From Dyella sp. EPa41 (GTDB lineage Bacteria > Pseudomonadota > Gammaproteobacteria > Xanthomonadales > Rhodanobacteraceae), in assembly GCF_016586165.1 (NCBI RefSeq), contig NZ_BCPR01000002.1, positions 112,332 through 176,331 of the forward strand: a stretch of 64,000 nt of DNA, read 5' to 3'. The position numbers and the translations under genes were made by a program. Of this stretch, positions 45,372-55,667 are shown piece by piece; the first letter of the stretch is position 1; each line of letters starts with the position of its first letter. Under the pieces are notes generated by a model that ran no database searches, was not told where the DNA came from, and was given only the letters and a program-made list of their open reading frames with translations.

Positions 45372-46303
45372 GCAAGACGATTACCGACCCCGCACAGTTT
45401 GGCCGCGTCGCCGTGGTGATGGGCGGCAGTTCGGCCGAGCGCGAGGTGTCGCTGGATTCCGGCCGCAACGTGCTGGCCGCGCTGCAGGCGCGCGGCGTGG
45501 ATGCGCATGCCATCGATGGTATCCCGGCGCTGCTGGACGCCGTGCGCGCCGGCCACTTCGCCCGCGTGTTCAACATCCTGCATGGCGGCGGTGGCGAGAA
45601 CGGCGAGCTGCAAGGCGCGCTGCAATCGCTGCGCGTTCCGTTCACCGGCTCCGGCGTGCTCGGATCCGCGCTCTCGCTCGACAAGATCCGCGCGAAGCTG
45701 GTGTGGCAGGCGCTCGGCCTGCCGACGCCGAGGTTCAAGGCGCTGCCGCGTGGCGCCGACGTGCATGCCGCCGCGCGCGAGATCGGTTTCCCGCTGATCG
45801 TGAAACCGGCATGGGAAGGTTCCAGCGTGGGCGTCACCCGCGTGTTCAAGGAAGAAGACCTCGACGCCGCCGTGGCGTTGGCGCAGCGCTATCCCGGCGA
45901 CATGCTGATGGAGACGCTGATCGAAGGCGGCGAGTACACCGTCGGCGTGCTCAATCGCCAGGTGCTCGCCACCATCAACATCGTGCCCAAGGGCGAGTAC
46001 TACGACTACAACGCGAAGTACATCGCCGAGGACACGCAGTACATCTGCCCGGGCCTGCACGGCGACGCCGAGCGCGAGATGCAGGACCTGGCCCTGCGCG
46101 CGTTCGATGCACTGGCGTGCTCGGGCTGGGGCCGCGTCGACGTGATGCGCGACAAGCAGGGTCGCAACTGGCTGCTGGAAGTGAACACCGCGCCGGGCAT
46201 GACCTCGCATTCGCTGGTACCGAAGGCCGCGGCCGTCGCCGGCATCGACTACCAGACGCTGTGCTGGCGCGTGCTTGAAACGAGCTTCCGGGAGGACGTG
46301 TGA
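45368..46303 (+). CDS. ddlB: D-alanine--D-alanine ligase DdlB
   Basis: A 311-residue ATP-grasp enzyme making the D-Ala-D-Ala used by Mur[48 protein letters not shown] and [19 protein letters not shown] are the family motifs. Length normal. ATGA overlap with murC and GTGA overlap with ftsQ. Confidence 0.97.
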   Translation: MSKTITDPAQFGRVAVVMGGSSAEREVSLDSGRNVLAALQARGVDAHAIDGIPALLDAVRAGHFARVFNILHGGGGENGELQGALQSLRVPFTGSGVLGSALSLDKIRAKLVWQALGLPTPRFKALPRGADVHAAAREIGFPLIVKPAWEGSSVGVTRVFKEEDLDAAVALAQRYPGDMLMETLIEGGEYTVGVLNRQVLATINIVPKGEYYDYNAKYIAEDTQYICPGLHGDAEREMQDLALRAFDALACSGWGRVDVMRDKQGRNWLLEVNTAPGMTSHSLVPKAAAVAGIDYQTLCWRVLETSFREDV

Positions 46304-47037
46304 GGGGAACCATCCGCCTCGTTGCCTGGGTGTTGGCCATCGCGCTCGTGGCGCTGCCGATCGTCGGCGTGCTGCGCGGATGGTTTGCGGCCAATCGCTG
46401 GCCGGTGACCCAGTTGACGGTGCAGGCCGAGTTCAAGCACGTGACCGAGGACGAGCTCCGTACGGTCGTCATGCCGCGCCTCGGCAAGGGGTTCTTCGCG
46501 CTCGACCTCGATGGCGTGCAGAAGGCGGTCGCCGCGCTGCCGTGGGTGGAATCGGTGGAGGCGCGCAAGCGCTGGCCCGATACGCTGATCCTGCGCATCT
46601 ACGAGCGCCAGCCGTTTGCACGCTGGAACGAGAAGCGCCTGATCAGCCGGCAAGGTCTGGTATTCGACGTGCCTGACGTGTCGGCCAATGGCGATCTGCC
46701 CGACTTGCGCGGCCCCGATGCACGCCTGGCGGAAGTGGTGAGCTTCTATGCGGAAACGCAGAAGGCCTTCGCCAACACCAAACTGAAGATCGTCGGCGTT
46801 TCGCTCACCGAGCGCGGCAGCTGGAGCCTCACCACGAACAGCGGCGCGCAGATCGTCGTAGGCGATCGCGACCAGGCCGGTCGCCGCCTGCGCCGGTTCC
46901 TCGACGTCTACCCGCAGCTGATGGCCGGCCACTCCGAGGGCTTCGCCTATGCCGATCTTCGTTACACCAATGGATTTGCCGTTCGATGGCCGCCGCAGGC
47001 GAGCACCGTGAACGCTGGAGGCTCACCCCGCACATGA
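46300..47037 (+). CDS. ftsQ: Cell division protein FtsQ
   Basis: A 245-residue bitopic protein: short cytosolic start, span [24 protein letters not shown] domain ([45 protein letters not shown]) and beta domain (RFLDVYPQL). It links FtsB/FtsL to other divisome parts. GTG start in a GTGA overlap with ddlB; stop overlaps ftsA. Confidence 0.94.
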   Translation: MRGTIRLVAWVLAIALVALPIVGVLRGWFAANRWPVTQLTVQAEFKHVTEDELRTVVMPRLGKGFFALDLDGVQKAVAALPWVESVEARKRWPDTLILRIYERQPFARWNEKRLISRQGLVFDVPDVSANGDLPDLRGPDARLAEVVSFYAETQKAFANTKLKIVGVSLTERGSWSLTTNSGAQIVVGDRDQAGRRLRRFLDVYPQLMAGHSEGFAYADLRYTNGFAVRWPPQASTVNAGGSPRT

Positions 47038-48266
47038 AGACCAAGAACGACAAGCAACTGGTGGTCGGCCTCGACATCGGCACCTCCAAAGTGGTGGCGA
47101 TCGTCGGCGAGTACGAACCCGGCGAGCCGATCGAAGTGATCGGCATCGGCACCCATGTCTCGCGCGGCATGAAGCGCGGCTCGGTGGTGGACATCGAATC
47201 GACCGTGCACTCGATCCAGCGCGCCGTGGAGGAAGCCGAGCTGATGGCCGGCTGCGATATCCGCTCGGTCTACGCCTCGATCTCGGGCAGCCACCTGGAG
47301 ACCAAGAACTCGCACGGCACCGCCGCGATCCGCGACCGCGAAGTGACCCCGGGCGACCTCGACCAGGTGCTGGAAGCCGCCAGCGCGGTGGCGATCCCGG
47401 CCGACCGCAAGGTGCTCTACAAGGAGTCGCAGGAATACCGCATCGACGGCCAGGACGGCATTCGCTCGCCGGTGGGCATGAGCGGCGTGCGCCTGGAGGC
47501 GAGCGTGCACCTGGTGACCGGCGCGGCGGCGGCGGTGCAGAACATCTCCAAGTGCATCCAGCGCTGCGGCCTGACCGTGGACGAGCTGGTGCCCTCGGCG
47601 GTGGCCAGCGCCAAGTCGGTGCTGACCGATGACGAGCGCGAACTGGGCGTGTGCCTGGTCGACATCGGCGCGGGCACCACCGACATCGCCATCTATACGC
47701 AGGGCGCGATCCGCTACACCAAGTCGCTGCCGGTCGGCGGCGACCAGGTCACCAACGACATCGCCTACGGCGTACACACGCCGACCGCGCATGCCGAGGA
47801 GATCAAGATCAAGTACGCCTGCGCGCTGGCCCAGCTGGCGCACGCGGAAGAGACCATCCAGGTGCCCAGCGTGGGTGACCGTCCGCCGCGTCGCCTGGCC
47901 CGCCAGTCGCTCGCGCAGTCGGTGCAGGCGCGCTACGAGGAAATCTTCGAGATGGTGCAGGACGAGCTGCGGCGCTCGGGCTACGAGAGCCTGGTGGCGG
48001 CCGGCGTCGTGCTCACCGGCGGCGCTTCGCGCATGGAGGGTGCGCTGGAACTGGCCGAGGAGATCTTCCACAAGATGGTGCGCATCGGCGTGCCGCAGCA
48101 CATCAGTGGCCTGGGCGAAGTCATTTCCAATCCGCTGCACTCCACCGGCGTGGGCCTGCTGCTGCACGGCGCGCGCCACGGCGGCATGCGCATGAGCGGG
48201 CCGTCGGGCGGCAGCGTGGGCGGCCTGGTCGACAAGCTGCGCGGCTGGATCACCAAGAATTTCTGA
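47034..48266 (+). CDS. ftsA: Cell division protein FtsA
   Basis: A 410-residue actin-fold ATPase tethering FtsZ to the membrane. Phosphate loops LVVGLDIGTSKVVAIVGE and VDIGAGTTDIAIY, TGGASRMEGALELA and the C-terminal amphipathic membrane-targeting helix (GLVDKLRGWITKNF) are present. ATG 47034 overlaps the ftsQ stop. A 118-bp leader with two small hairpins separates it from ftsZ. Confidence 0.97.
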   Translation: MKTKNDKQLVVGLDIGTSKVVAIVGEYEPGEPIEVIGIGTHVSRGMKRGSVVDIESTVHSIQRAVEEAELMAGCDIRSVYASISGSHLETKNSHGTAAIRDREVTPGDLDQVLEAASAVAIPADRKVLYKESQEYRIDGQDGIRSPVGMSGVRLEASVHLVTGAAAAVQNISKCIQRCGLTVDELVPSAVASAKSVLTDDERELGVCLVDIGAGTTDIAIYTQGAIRYTKSLPVGGDQVTNDIAYGVHTPTAHAEEIKIKYACALAQLAHAEETIQVPSVGDRPPRRLARQSLAQSVQARYEEIFEMVQDELRRSGYESLVAAGVVLTGGASRMEGALELAEEIFHKMVRIGVPQHISGLGEVISNPLHSTGVGLLLHGARHGGMRMSGPSGGSVGGLVDKLRGWITKNF

Positions 48267-48384
48267 TTTGGGTGGGGCAGGAGGCCCCGCCATGGACGAA
48301 TGGATGTTCGTCCGCCACCAAGGGGCGACAGGAACGTCGACACCCGCGGATACAACGACAACAGAGCTCTACGGAGGACGGGAA

Positions 48385-49566
48385 ATGTTTGAACTGATCG
48401 AAAAACTCGCACCCAATGCAGTCATCAAGGTCATCGGCGTGGGTGGCGGCGGCGGCAACGCCGTGGCCCACATGCTCAATGCAAACATCGAAGGCGTCGA
48501 GTTCGTCGTCGCCAACACCGACGCGCAGGCCATGAAGAGCTGCGGTTCGCGCACGCACCTGCAGCTGGGTGCCAACGTGACCAAGGGCCTGGGCGCCGGC
48601 GCCAACCCGGAAGTGGGCCGCCAGGCCGCACTGGAAGATCGTGAGCGCATCGAGGAAGTGCTCGAGGGCGCGGACATGGTGTTCATCACCGCCGGCATGG
48701 GCGGCGGCACCGGCACGGGCGCAGCCCCGGTGGTGGCGCAGCTCGCCAAGGAAAAGGGCATCCTCACGGTGGCCGTGGTCACCAAGCCGTTCCCGTTCGA
48801 AGGCCGTCGCCGCATGCAGGTCGCGGCCAAGGGCATCGAGGATCTCTCGCAGCACGTCGATTCGCTGATCACCGTGCCCAACGAGAAGCTGCTGTCGGTG
48901 CTGGGCCGTGAAGTGACGCTGCTCAATGCGTTCAAGGCCGCCAACGACGTGCTGCAGGGCGCCGTGCAGGGCATCGCCGACCTCATCACCGCGCCGGGCC
49001 TGATCAACGTCGACTTCGCCGACGTGCGCACCGTGATGTCCGAAATGGGCATGGCCATGATGGGTTCGGGCACCGCCCGCGGCGACGACCGCGCGCAGGC
49101 CGCCGCCGAAGCCGCCATCAACAACCCGCTGCTGGAAGACGTCAACCTCAACGGCGCCTGCGGCATCCTGGTCAACGTCACCGCCGGTCCGAACCTGACC
49201 ATGCGCGAATTTGACGAGATCGGTCGCATCATCCACGACTTCGCCAGCGAAGACGCGACTGTGGTGATGGGCACCTCGCTCGACCCGGAAATGCAGGACG
49301 ACGTGCGCGTCACCGTCGTGGCCACGGGCCTGAACCGTGCTGCGGCCCGCCAGCCAATGCGTCCGGTGGTGACCCAGCAGGTCGAAATGCGCCAGCGTCC
49401 GCGTCCGGTCGTGCTGCGTACCGGCACCGGCAACGAAGTGGTGGATTACGCCCAGCCGGAAGTCACCACGACCACCCGCGTCGAGGCCAGCGCGTCCGCC
49501 AAGAGCGCCGATCCCAGCTTCGATTACCTCGACATCCCGGCCTTCCTGCGCCGCCAGGCCGACTGA
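48385..49566 (+). CDS. ftsZ: Cell division GTPase FtsZ
   Basis: A 393-residue tubulin homologue. The GTP signature GGGTGTG is at 106-112, the T7 catalytic loop NVDFADVRTVM follows, and the extreme C-terminal FtsA/ZipA-binding peptide FDYLDIPAFLRRQAD is intact after a variable linker. ATG 48385 with GGAGGACGGGAA upstream gives the standard MFELIEKL start. Unlike the genes before it, it has its own leader of 118 bp. Confidence 0.98.
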   Translation: MFELIEKLAPNAVIKVIGVGGGGGNAVAHMLNANIEGVEFVVANTDAQAMKSCGSRTHLQLGANVTKGLGAGANPEVGRQAALEDRERIEEVLEGADMVFITAGMGGGTGTGAAPVVAQLAKEKGILTVAVVTKPFPFEGRRRMQVAAKGIEDLSQHVDSLITVPNEKLLSVLGREVTLLNAFKAANDVLQGAVQGIADLITAPGLINVDFADVRTVMSEMGMAMMGSGTARGDDRAQAAAEAAINNPLLEDVNLNGACGILVNVTAGPNLTMREFDEIGRIIHDFASEDATVVMGTSLDPEMQDDVRVTVVATGLNRAAARQPMRPVVTQQVEMRQRPRPVVLRTGTGNEVVDYAQPEVTTTTRVEASASAKSADPSFDYLDIPAFLRRQAD

Positions 49567-49805
49567 GATAGCTGACAGGGCAAATAATTTGAAGAAAAAT
49601 TGAACAAATCGCCGGTTTCACTTGTCAGTAACGAAACGCACACCTGTCGTTCCCTCGGGAAGCCGGTGTACGTAAGGGTTTTCCGCCCCTTTGGGGTGGA
49701 TGTCCGCTGACGTCGCCGGCGAGCGTTCTGGACGTACGCAAGCTCCAACGACTGTGCTTCAGGGATGACGCATGGCCTGCCGGAAGTGGATTTTCCGGTC
49801 GGCCC

Positions 49806-49845
49806 GGCGCTCCGTGACCGGAATCCCGTCCCGGTCCGGAGCGCC
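49806..49845 (+). terminator. GC-rich hairpin after ftsZ, terminator-like without T-run
   Basis: GGCGCTCCG pairs with CGGAGCGCC and the inner ACCGG with CCGGT. No T-run follows. It may slow decay of, or end, the dcw transcript 240 bp after ftsZ. Confidence 0.4.
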
Positions 49846-49893
49846 GTGTCAGAACTTAAGTCGTTGAAGTTGCTGGGAAAAGCGCTGATCACC

Positions 49894-49916
49894 CCATGAA
49901 TAAATGTTATTCATGG
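49894..49916. promoter_or_regulatory. AT-rich perfect palindrome upstream of lpxC
   Basis: CCATGAATAA-ATG-TTATTCATGG is a 10-bp perfect inverted repeat with a 3-base centre, about 120 bp before the lpxC start. The AT-rich symmetric form in GC-rich DNA suggests a dimeric regulator site. Confidence 0.4.
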
Positions 49917-49963
49917 ATGAAAGGAACATGAAAGGGTGAACAGTGTGTGCGGAATGGATCGCC

Positions 49964-49991
49964 TTTTCACAGGTTAAGACTGTGTTAGCAT
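49964..49991 (+). promoter_or_regulatory. Possible lpxC promoter
   Basis: TTTTCA (49964-49969) and TAGCAT (49986-49991) with a 16-bp spacer, about 43 bp before the lpxC ATG. Weak -35; placement is plausible because lpxC has its own promoter in other gammaproteobacteria. Confidence 0.4.
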
Positions 49992-50034
49992 CCGTTCCCT
50001 AATTTGGCTGCTGCCCCTTACAGGTACCCAAAAA

Positions 50035-50949
50035 ATGATCAAGCAGCGTACGCTCAAGAACATCATTCGTGCCACCGGCGTCGGTCTGCATACCGGCGAC
50101 AAGGTGTACATGACGCTTCGCCCCGCTGCCCCGAATACGGGCATCGTGTTTCGTCGTACCGATCTGAATCCGCCGGTGGAAATTGCCGCTCGTCCCGACA
50201 ATGTCGGTGACACGCGCCTGTCCACCACCCTCGTCAATGGCGATGTGCGCGTCTCCACCGTTGAGCATCTGCTCTCCGCGATGGCAGGCCTCGGCATCGA
50301 CAACGCCTACGTCGACCTTTCCGCGCCGGAAGTGCCGATCATGGACGGCAGCGCGGGCCCGTTCGTGTTCCTGCTGCAGTCCGCAGGCATCGAGGAGCAG
50401 AACGTCGCCAAGCGCTTCATCCGCATCAAGAAGCCGATCAAGGTGCAGGAAGGCGACAAGTGGGCCAGCTTCGAGCCGTTCGAAGGCTTCAAGGTTGGCT
50501 TCTCGATCGAGTTCAACCACCCGATCATCAGCAAGCGCACGTCCAAGGCGGAGATCGACTTCTCCACCACCTCGTTCGTGAAGGAAGTGAGCCGCGCTCG
50601 CACCTTCGGCTTCATGCGCGACATCGAGATGCTGCGCGAGCACAACCTCGCGCTCGGCGGTTCGATGGACAATGCCGTGGTGCTGGACGACTACCGCGTG
50701 CTCAACGAAGACGGCCTCCGTTACGAGGACGAATTCGTCAAGCACAAGATCCTGGACGCCATCGGCGATCTCTACCTGCTGGGCCACAGCCTGGTCGGTG
50801 CGTACTACGCGCACAAGTCGGGCCATGAGCTCAACAACAAGCTGCTGCGCACCCTCATGGCCGACGTTTCCGCCTGGGAAGAGGTGAGTTTCGCCGACGA
50901 CCCGGCCACGGCGCCGATTTCCTACGCGCACCCCGCGCAGGCGATCTGA
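50035..50949 (+). CDS. lpxC: UDP-3-O-acyl-N-acetylglucosamine deacetylase LpxC
   Basis: A 304-residue zinc enzyme, first committed step of lipid A synthesis. Zinc motifs: [20 protein letters not shown] (His) and [16 protein letters not shown] (HxxxD); the catalytic glutamate lies in the first region and [12 protein letters not shown] carries the catalytic His. ATG 50035. A strong terminator follows the stop by 33 bp, so lpxC is a separate unit. Confidence 0.98.
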   Translation: MIKQRTLKNIIRATGVGLHTGDKVYMTLRPAAPNTGIVFRRTDLNPPVEIAARPDNVGDTRLSTTLVNGDVRVSTVEHLLSAMAGLGIDNAYVDLSAPEVPIMDGSAGPFVFLLQSAGIEEQNVAKRFIRIKKPIKVQEGDKWASFEPFEGFKVGFSIEFNHPIISKRTSKAEIDFSTTSFVKEVSRARTFGFMRDIEMLREHNLALGGSMDNAVVLDDYRVLNEDGLRYEDEFVKHKILDAIGDLYLLGHSLVGAYYAHKSGHELNNKLLRTLMADVSAWEEVSFADDPATAPISYAHPAQAI

Positions 50950-50982
50950 TCGCGTAAGTCCTTCACAAGGCTGAACAAACTG

Positions 50983-51020
50983 AACGGCCGCGTCCTCAGG
51001 GACGCGGCCGTTCGTTTTGT
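50983..51020 (+). terminator. Rho-independent terminator of lpxC
   Basis: A 13-bp perfect stem (AACGGCCGCGTCC with its complement at 51000-51012) and a 4-base loop, followed by CGTTTTGT. It also lies downstream of the minus-strand dciA. Confidence 0.75.
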
Positions 51021-51170
51021 GATATACCTCCCGCCTTCTATTGGCAGCTGTTCACGTCCTGATGACATCACGGTCTATCCGGTTCGTGGGGGCATGGTAT
51101 AAACCCATGCAGGCCGACCTCAGGGTCGGTGCAGGGGAAGTACCGCAATGGTGTCGGCGAAGTTCGGACG

Positions 51171-51668
51171 TCAGTCCGCCGCTTCGCCGGGTTGGGAATC
51201 AGAAACTTCGGCGACGGACGCCAGCTCAAGGAACAGTTCCCGCAATTCGGGGTCTGTTGTTGAGGCTGCAGCGGCTCTCAGGTGAGAGGCTGCGGCCGGC
51301 GAAAGCGGTTTTGACCGATCCGGCACGATGTCTGTCGGTGGAGGGGGGGCCACTTTCACGGTGACTGAACTGGCGTACGTGCCGATGGCGCGTGCGGTCG
51401 AGAGGATTTGCGTCTGGAGAAGGCGCACCCTGGCGGCCAGAGCCGGCGAAGGAGCCAGAAAAACGAGGCGGCCGTCTTGCAGGTTGGCGAAGCGAACCTG
51501 CTCGCGGAGTGGTGACGGTAACGTCTGGCGCAGTGCGCGATCCAAAGCATCCAGCTCACGGGCTTTGCGGGCCAGTGAGGCAATGGGGCCGAACGCGGTG
51601 ATGGGCGTGAGTCCGGAACCGGTGCGGCGGGAGGGTGGTGGAGCGTCGCGCTGCATGGATACCGGCAT
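51171..51668 (-). CDS. dciA: DUF721 protein, DciA-type replicative helicase loader
   Basis: A 165-residue protein whose N-terminal part (ARELDALDRALRQTLPSPLREQVRFANLQDGRLVFLAPSPALAARVRLLQ in order) is the DUF721 domain, related to the DnaA N-terminal fold. DciA loads DnaB in the many bacteria that lack DnaC. The C-terminal tail is Pro/Ala-rich and probably disordered. It lies alone on the minus strand between lpxC and the M23 peptidase, a conserved setting in Xanthomonadales. Start ATG 51668 or 51656; neither has a clear ribosome site. Confidence 0.82.
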   Translation of the reverse strand: MPVSMQRDAPPPSRRTGSGLTPITAFGPIASLARKARELDALDRALRQTLPSPLREQVRFANLQDGRLVFLAPSPALAARVRLLQTQILSTARAIGTYASSVTVKVAPPPPTDIVPDRSKPLSPAAASHLRAAAASTTDPELRELFLELASVAEVSDSQPGEAAD

Positions 51669-51685
51669 CTTCGACGAAGAAAGAC

Positions 51686-52615
51686 ATGCAAATCATACTT
51701 GTGTCCCGCACCAAAAAGGTGCCCAAAACATTCAACCTCGCCGACCGGCGCCTGCGATGGCGACTGTTGGGGGTGGCGGCGGTGGCGGTACTGGGATGTG
51801 CGGGACTGGGCGGCGCCCTCGCGATGGCAGTGGCCAGTCCGCATGATCGCGCCCTCACCGAGATCCGCCAGTTGCGCCAGCAGGTGCAGCAGCAGAACCA
51901 GCAACTGGTCGGCGTACGCAAGGATGCCCAGCGCGATATCGACGCGCTCGCCGTGAAGCTGGGCCAGCTCCAGGCCCAATCGACCCGTCTCAATGCCCTT
52001 GGCGAGCGCCTTACCCAGGTCGGCAAGCTCGACGATGGCGAATTCAATTTCGACGAGCAGCCTGCCGTCGGTGGTGTGGAAGATGCGGTGGACGGTGGTT
52101 ATGCCCTGCCGCAGACGCTCGACACCAGCATCAATCAGCTCGCCAACCAGTTCGACAGCCAGCAGGCGCAGCTTTCCGCGCTGCAGAGCCTGTTGCTGGA
52201 CGCCAAGATCGAATCCAATCTCAAGCCCACCGGCATGCCGGTCGACGGCTACATTTCCTCCTATTTCGGCGGTCGCCCGGACCCGTTCAGCGGGCACAGC
52301 GCCTATCACACGGGCCTGGACATCTCGACGCCGAAGGGCACGGCCGTGCATGCGGTCGCCGAAGGCATGGTGACCTTCGCCGGCGAACGCACCGGCTACG
52401 GCGAAGTGATCGAAATCGACCACGGCAACGGCTACATGACCCGCTACGCCCACAACAGCAGGCTGGACGTCACGCCCGGCCAGCGCGTGCATGTGGGTGA
52501 CGTCGTCTCCGAGGCCGGTTCCACCGGCCGCTCCACCGGTTCGCACGTGCATTTCGAGGTCTGGTACAAGGGCCGCGTGGTCAACCCGCTGGCCTTCGTG
52601 AAGAACCATCGCTGA
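51686..52615 (+). CDS. M23 family peptidoglycan endopeptidase, membrane-anchored
   Basis: A 309-residue protein: basic start, one span (LLGVAAVAVLGCAGLGGALAMAV), a coiled coil (EIRQLRQQVQQQNQQLVGV and following ~60 residues), then an LytM domain with the zinc motifs YHTGLDISTP and SHVHFEVWY. The intact HxxxD and HxH suggest an active D,D-endopeptidase, possibly cutting wall in the periplasm. Its ATG is only 17 bp from the divergent dciA start. It is followed by secA after 264 bp. Confidence 0.9.
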   Translation: MQIILVSRTKKVPKTFNLADRRLRWRLLGVAAVAVLGCAGLGGALAMAVASPHDRALTEIRQLRQQVQQQNQQLVGVRKDAQRDIDALAVKLGQLQAQSTRLNALGERLTQVGKLDDGEFNFDEQPAVGGVEDAVDGGYALPQTLDTSINQLANQFDSQQAQLSALQSLLLDAKIESNLKPTGMPVDGYISSYFGGRPDPFSGHSAYHTGLDISTPKGTAVHAVAEGMVTFAGERTGYGEVIEIDHGNGYMTRYAHNSRLDVTPGQRVHVGDVVSEAGSTGRSTGSHVHFEVWYKGRVVNPLAFVKNHR

Positions 52616-52879
52616 CCGTGTTCCGGGGCGGCCGCCGGCCGCCCTTGAAAGCTTTTGCGCGAGCCGCCACACCTACGGCGACGAGACCTGATCAGCGTTG
52701 CCCTGGCTGGGACGATGATCGGTGGAGTCCGCGGGCCGCTTTCCAGCGCGCATCCCGCCGGGCCGCGGGAGGGTGACCTCCGGCGTTTGGGATAGCCCGC
52801 CGACCCTAGTATCATCAATCCTTTCGTCCCGCCCGGTTTCCCCAGGCGGGCGGCTCATGAATCCTGATCCGGAAGATCG

Positions 52880-55612
52880 ATGCTCAACCGTGCCCTGACG
52901 AGCCTTTTCGGTAGCCGCAACGAACGCGTGCTCCGCCAGCTCTCCAAGACTGTCGTGCGCATCAATGCGCTCGAACCCGAGTTCGAAAAGCTGAGCGACG
53001 AGGCGCTGCGCGCCAAGACCGACGAGTTCAAGCAGCGCGTGGCCGGTGGCGAGTCGCTGGACAAGCTGCTGCCGGAAGCATTCGCGGTGGTGCGCGAGGC
53101 CGCCAAGCGCGTGCTCGGCATGCGCCACTACGACGTGCAGATGATCGGCGGCATGGTGCTGCATTCGGGCCGCATCGCCGAAATGCGCACGGGTGAAGGC
53201 AAGACCCTGGTGGGCACGTTGCCGGTGTACCTCAATGCGCTGGAAGGCAAGGGCGTGCACGTGGTCACCGTGAACGACTACCTGGCCCGCCGCGACTCGG
53301 CGCAGATGGGCAAGCTGTACGGTTTCCTCGGCCTGACCACCGGCGTGGTGTGGCCGGGCATGGACCACGCCGACAAGCATGCCGCGTATGCCGCGGACAT
53401 CACCTACGGTACCAACAACGAATTCGGTTTCGACTACCTGCGCGACAACATGGCGCTCAGCAAGGACCAGCGCTACCAGCGCGGCCTGCATTACGCCATC
53501 GTCGACGAGGTCGACTCCATCCTGATCGACGAGGCGCGCACGCCGCTGATCATCTCCGGCCCGGCCGAGGATTCCCCGCAGCTGTACATTTCGGTGAACA
53601 AGATCGTGCCGAAGATGATCCGCCAGGAGAAGGAAGACGGCGCGGGCGATTACTGGGTCGACGAGAAGCAGAAGCAGGTGCACCTCTCGGAAGAGGGCAT
53701 GTCGCATGCGGACGAACTGCTGCGCCAGGCCGGCGTCATCGATCCGGAGAGTGGCCTGTACGACTCCAAGAACCTGGCCGTCGTGCACCATCTCAACGCG
53801 GCGCTGCGCGCCAACGCGATCTACCACCGCGACGTGGACTACATCGTCCGCGACGGCGAAGTGGTGATCGTCGACGAATTCACCGGCCGCACGCTGCCGG
53901 GCCGCCGCTGGTCGGACGGCCTGCACCAGGCGGTGGAGGCGAAGGAAGGCGTGCCGATCCAGCGCGAGAACCAGACGCTGGCGACGGTCACCTTCCAGAA
54001 CCTGTTCCGCATGTACAAGAAGCTGGCCGGCATGACCGGTACGGCCGATACGGAAGCCTACGAGTTCCAGCAGATCTACGGCCTGGAAGTGGTGGTGATC
54101 CCCACCCACAAGCCGATGATCCGCCAGGACAACCCGGACATGGTCTTCCTCGCCCAGCAGGCGAAGTACCGCGCGGTCATCGAAGACATCAAGGACTGCC
54201 ACAAGCGCGGCCAGCCCGTGCTGGTGGGCACCACGTCCATCGAAGTGTCCGAACTGCTGTCGAACCTGCTGCGCAAGGAAAAGATCGCGCACGAAGTGCT
54301 CAACGCGAAGCAGCACGAGCGCGAGGCGCACATCGTGGCCCAGGCCGGTGCGCCGGGCTCGGTGACCATCGCCACCAACATGGCCGGCCGCGGTACCGAC
54401 ATCGTGCTGGGCGGCAGCCTGGAAGCGGCGCTGGCGACCTTGCCAGAAGACGCCTCGGAAACCGAGCGCGCCAAGGTCAAGTCCGACTGGAAGAAGCGCC
54501 ACGAGCAGGTGCTCGCCGCGGGCGGCCTGCACATCGTGGGCACCGAACGCCACGAGTCGCGTCGCATCGACAACCAGCTGCGTGGCCGTTCGGGCCGCCA
54601 GGGCGACCCGGGTTCCTCGCGCTTCTACCTGTCGCTGGAAGACAACCTGCTGCGCATCTTCGCCGGTGACTGGGTTGGCCGCTGGATGCGCATGTTCGGC
54701 ATGAAGGAAGACGACGCGCTGGAAGACCGCATGGTCAGCCGCCAGATCGAAAAGGCGCAGCGCAAGGTCGAGCAGCACAACTTCGACATCCGCAAGCACC
54801 TGCTGGAGTTCGACGACGTCGCCAACGACCAGCGCAAGGTGATCTACGCGCAGCGCGACGAGCTGCTGGAAGTGGACGACGTGTCCGACACCATCGCCGA
54901 CATCCGCGAGGACGTGATCACCGACCTGGTGCGTCGCCACGTGCCGGCCGACAGCGTGGACGAGCAGTGGGATCTTGCCGGCCTCGATCGCGAGCTGGAA
55001 AGCGAGTTCGGCTTGTCGCTCGACATGAAGCATTGGGTCGAGCAGCAGCACGAGGTCGACGACAAGATGATCCTCGAGCACGTGAGCGAAGGTGCCGAGC
55101 AGCTGTTCAAGAGCAAGGAACAGCAGATCGGACCGGAGACCATGCGCCAGCTCGAGAAGCACATCATGCTGAGCGTGGTCGACAACGCCTGGAAGGAACA
55201 CCTGGCCAGCATGGACTACCTGCGCCAGGGCATCTATCTGCGCGGCTACGCGCAGAAGCAGCCCAAGCAGGAGTTCAAGCGCGAATCGTTCGAGCTGTTC
55301 TCCAGCATGCTCGATCGCATCAAGAGCGAAGTCGTGCAGATGCTGGCACGCGTGCGCGTGCGCAGCGAGGAAGAAGTCGCTGCGATGGAAGCCGAGCAGC
55401 AGCGTCTGGCCGAGCGCCTGCAGCGCCAGATGATGGCCAGCGGCGGTGGTGCGCCGGTGGGCGCGTTGGGCGCCGATGCGGAAGCCCTGGCGGCGGCCAG
55501 CATGGCAGCCTTGCCGCAGGCGGGCGCGGATGGTCCGCGCGTGGGCCGCAACGATCCTTGCCCTTGCGGTTCCGGCAAGAAGTTCAAGCACTGCCACGGT
55601 CAGCTGAGCTGA
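52880..55612 (+). CDS. secA: Preprotein translocase ATPase SecA
   Basis: A 910-residue motor that drives proteins through SecYEG. Walker A GEGKT is at 105-109; [36 protein letters not shown] (DEAD-like box), [14 protein letters not shown] and [21 protein letters not shown] follow in order. The C-terminal SEC-C zinc motif ([17 protein letters not shown]) is intact, so it can bind SecB. ATG 52880. A GC-rich palindrome at 52626-52644 lies in the upstream gap. A strong terminator follows the stop. Confidence 0.98.
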   Translation: MLNRALTSLFGSRNERVLRQLSKTVVRINALEPEFEKLSDEALRAKTDEFKQRVAGGESLDKLLPEAFAVVREAAKRVLGMRHYDVQMIGGMVLHSGRIAEMRTGEGKTLVGTLPVYLNALEGKGVHVVTVNDYLARRDSAQMGKLYGFLGLTTGVVWPGMDHADKHAAYAADITYGTNNEFGFDYLRDNMALSKDQRYQRGLHYAIVDEVDSILIDEARTPLIISGPAEDSPQLYISVNKIVPKMIRQEKEDGAGDYWVDEKQKQVHLSEEGMSHADELLRQAGVIDPESGLYDSKNLAVVHHLNAALRANAIYHRDVDYIVRDGEVVIVDEFTGRTLPGRRWSDGLHQAVEAKEGVPIQRENQTLATVTFQNLFRMYKKLAGMTGTADTEAYEFQQIYGLEVVVIPTHKPMIRQDNPDMVFLAQQAKYRAVIEDIKDCHKRGQPVLVGTTSIEVSELLSNLLRKEKIAHEVLNAKQHEREAHIVAQAGAPGSVTIATNMAGRGTDIVLGGSLEAALATLPEDASETERAKVKSDWKKRHEQVLAAGGLHIVGTERHESRRIDNQLRGRSGRQGDPGSSRFYLSLEDNLLRIFAGDWVGRWMRMFGMKEDDALEDRMVSRQIEKAQRKVEQHNFDIRKHLLEFDDVANDQRKVIYAQRDELLEVDDVSDTIADIREDVITDLVRRHVPADSVDEQWDLAGLDRELESEFGLSLDMKHWVEQQHEVDDKMILEHVSEGAEQLFKSKEQQIGPETMRQLEKHIMLSVVDNAWKEHLASMDYLRQGIYLRGYAQKQPKQEFKRESFELFSSMLDRIKSEVVQMLARVRVRSEEEVAAMEAEQQRLAERLQRQMMASGGGAPVGALGADAEALAAASMAALPQAGADGPRVGRNDPCPCGSGKKFKHCHGQLS

Positions 55613-55617
55613 TAAAT

Positions 55618-55644
55618 GAAAAACCCCGCCCAGGCGGGGTTTTT
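55618..55644. terminator. secA terminator, potentially bidirectional
   Basis: CCCCGCC-CA-GGCGGGG stem (55624-55639) with AAAAA before and TTTTT after, 6 bp past the secA stop. Confidence 0.9.
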
Positions 55645-55667
55645 CTTGCGCATCAACTCGTGCTTTT

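Larger units (their letters stand above)
49567..50034. other. Long ftsZ-lpxC intergenic region
   Basis: 468 bp with no supported gene. It contains two strong inverted repeats (49806-49845 and 49894-49916, listed separately), AT-rich DNA after ftsZ and the likely lpxC promoter. No tRNA or known RNA family is recognised. Confidence 0.6.

Noticed and set aside
51094..51110. GGTATAAAC as a promoter -10 for the M23 peptidase
   Set aside because: No matching -35 at 16-18 bp, and it lies nearly 600 bp upstream, behind the whole dciA gene.
52616..52879. A SecM-like arrest peptide gene before secA
   Set aside because: No small frame with a signal peptide and an arrest-like end is visible in the 264-bp gap; only a GC-rich palindrome at 52626-52644.
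52673..55597. A 974-codon open frame on the minus strand opposite secA
   Set aside because: It mirrors secA codon use in GC-rich DNA, has a His/Arg/Ala-rich low-information sequence and no family motif. Similar long frames lie opposite ftsI, lpoA, lptD and trpS and are treated as shadows.
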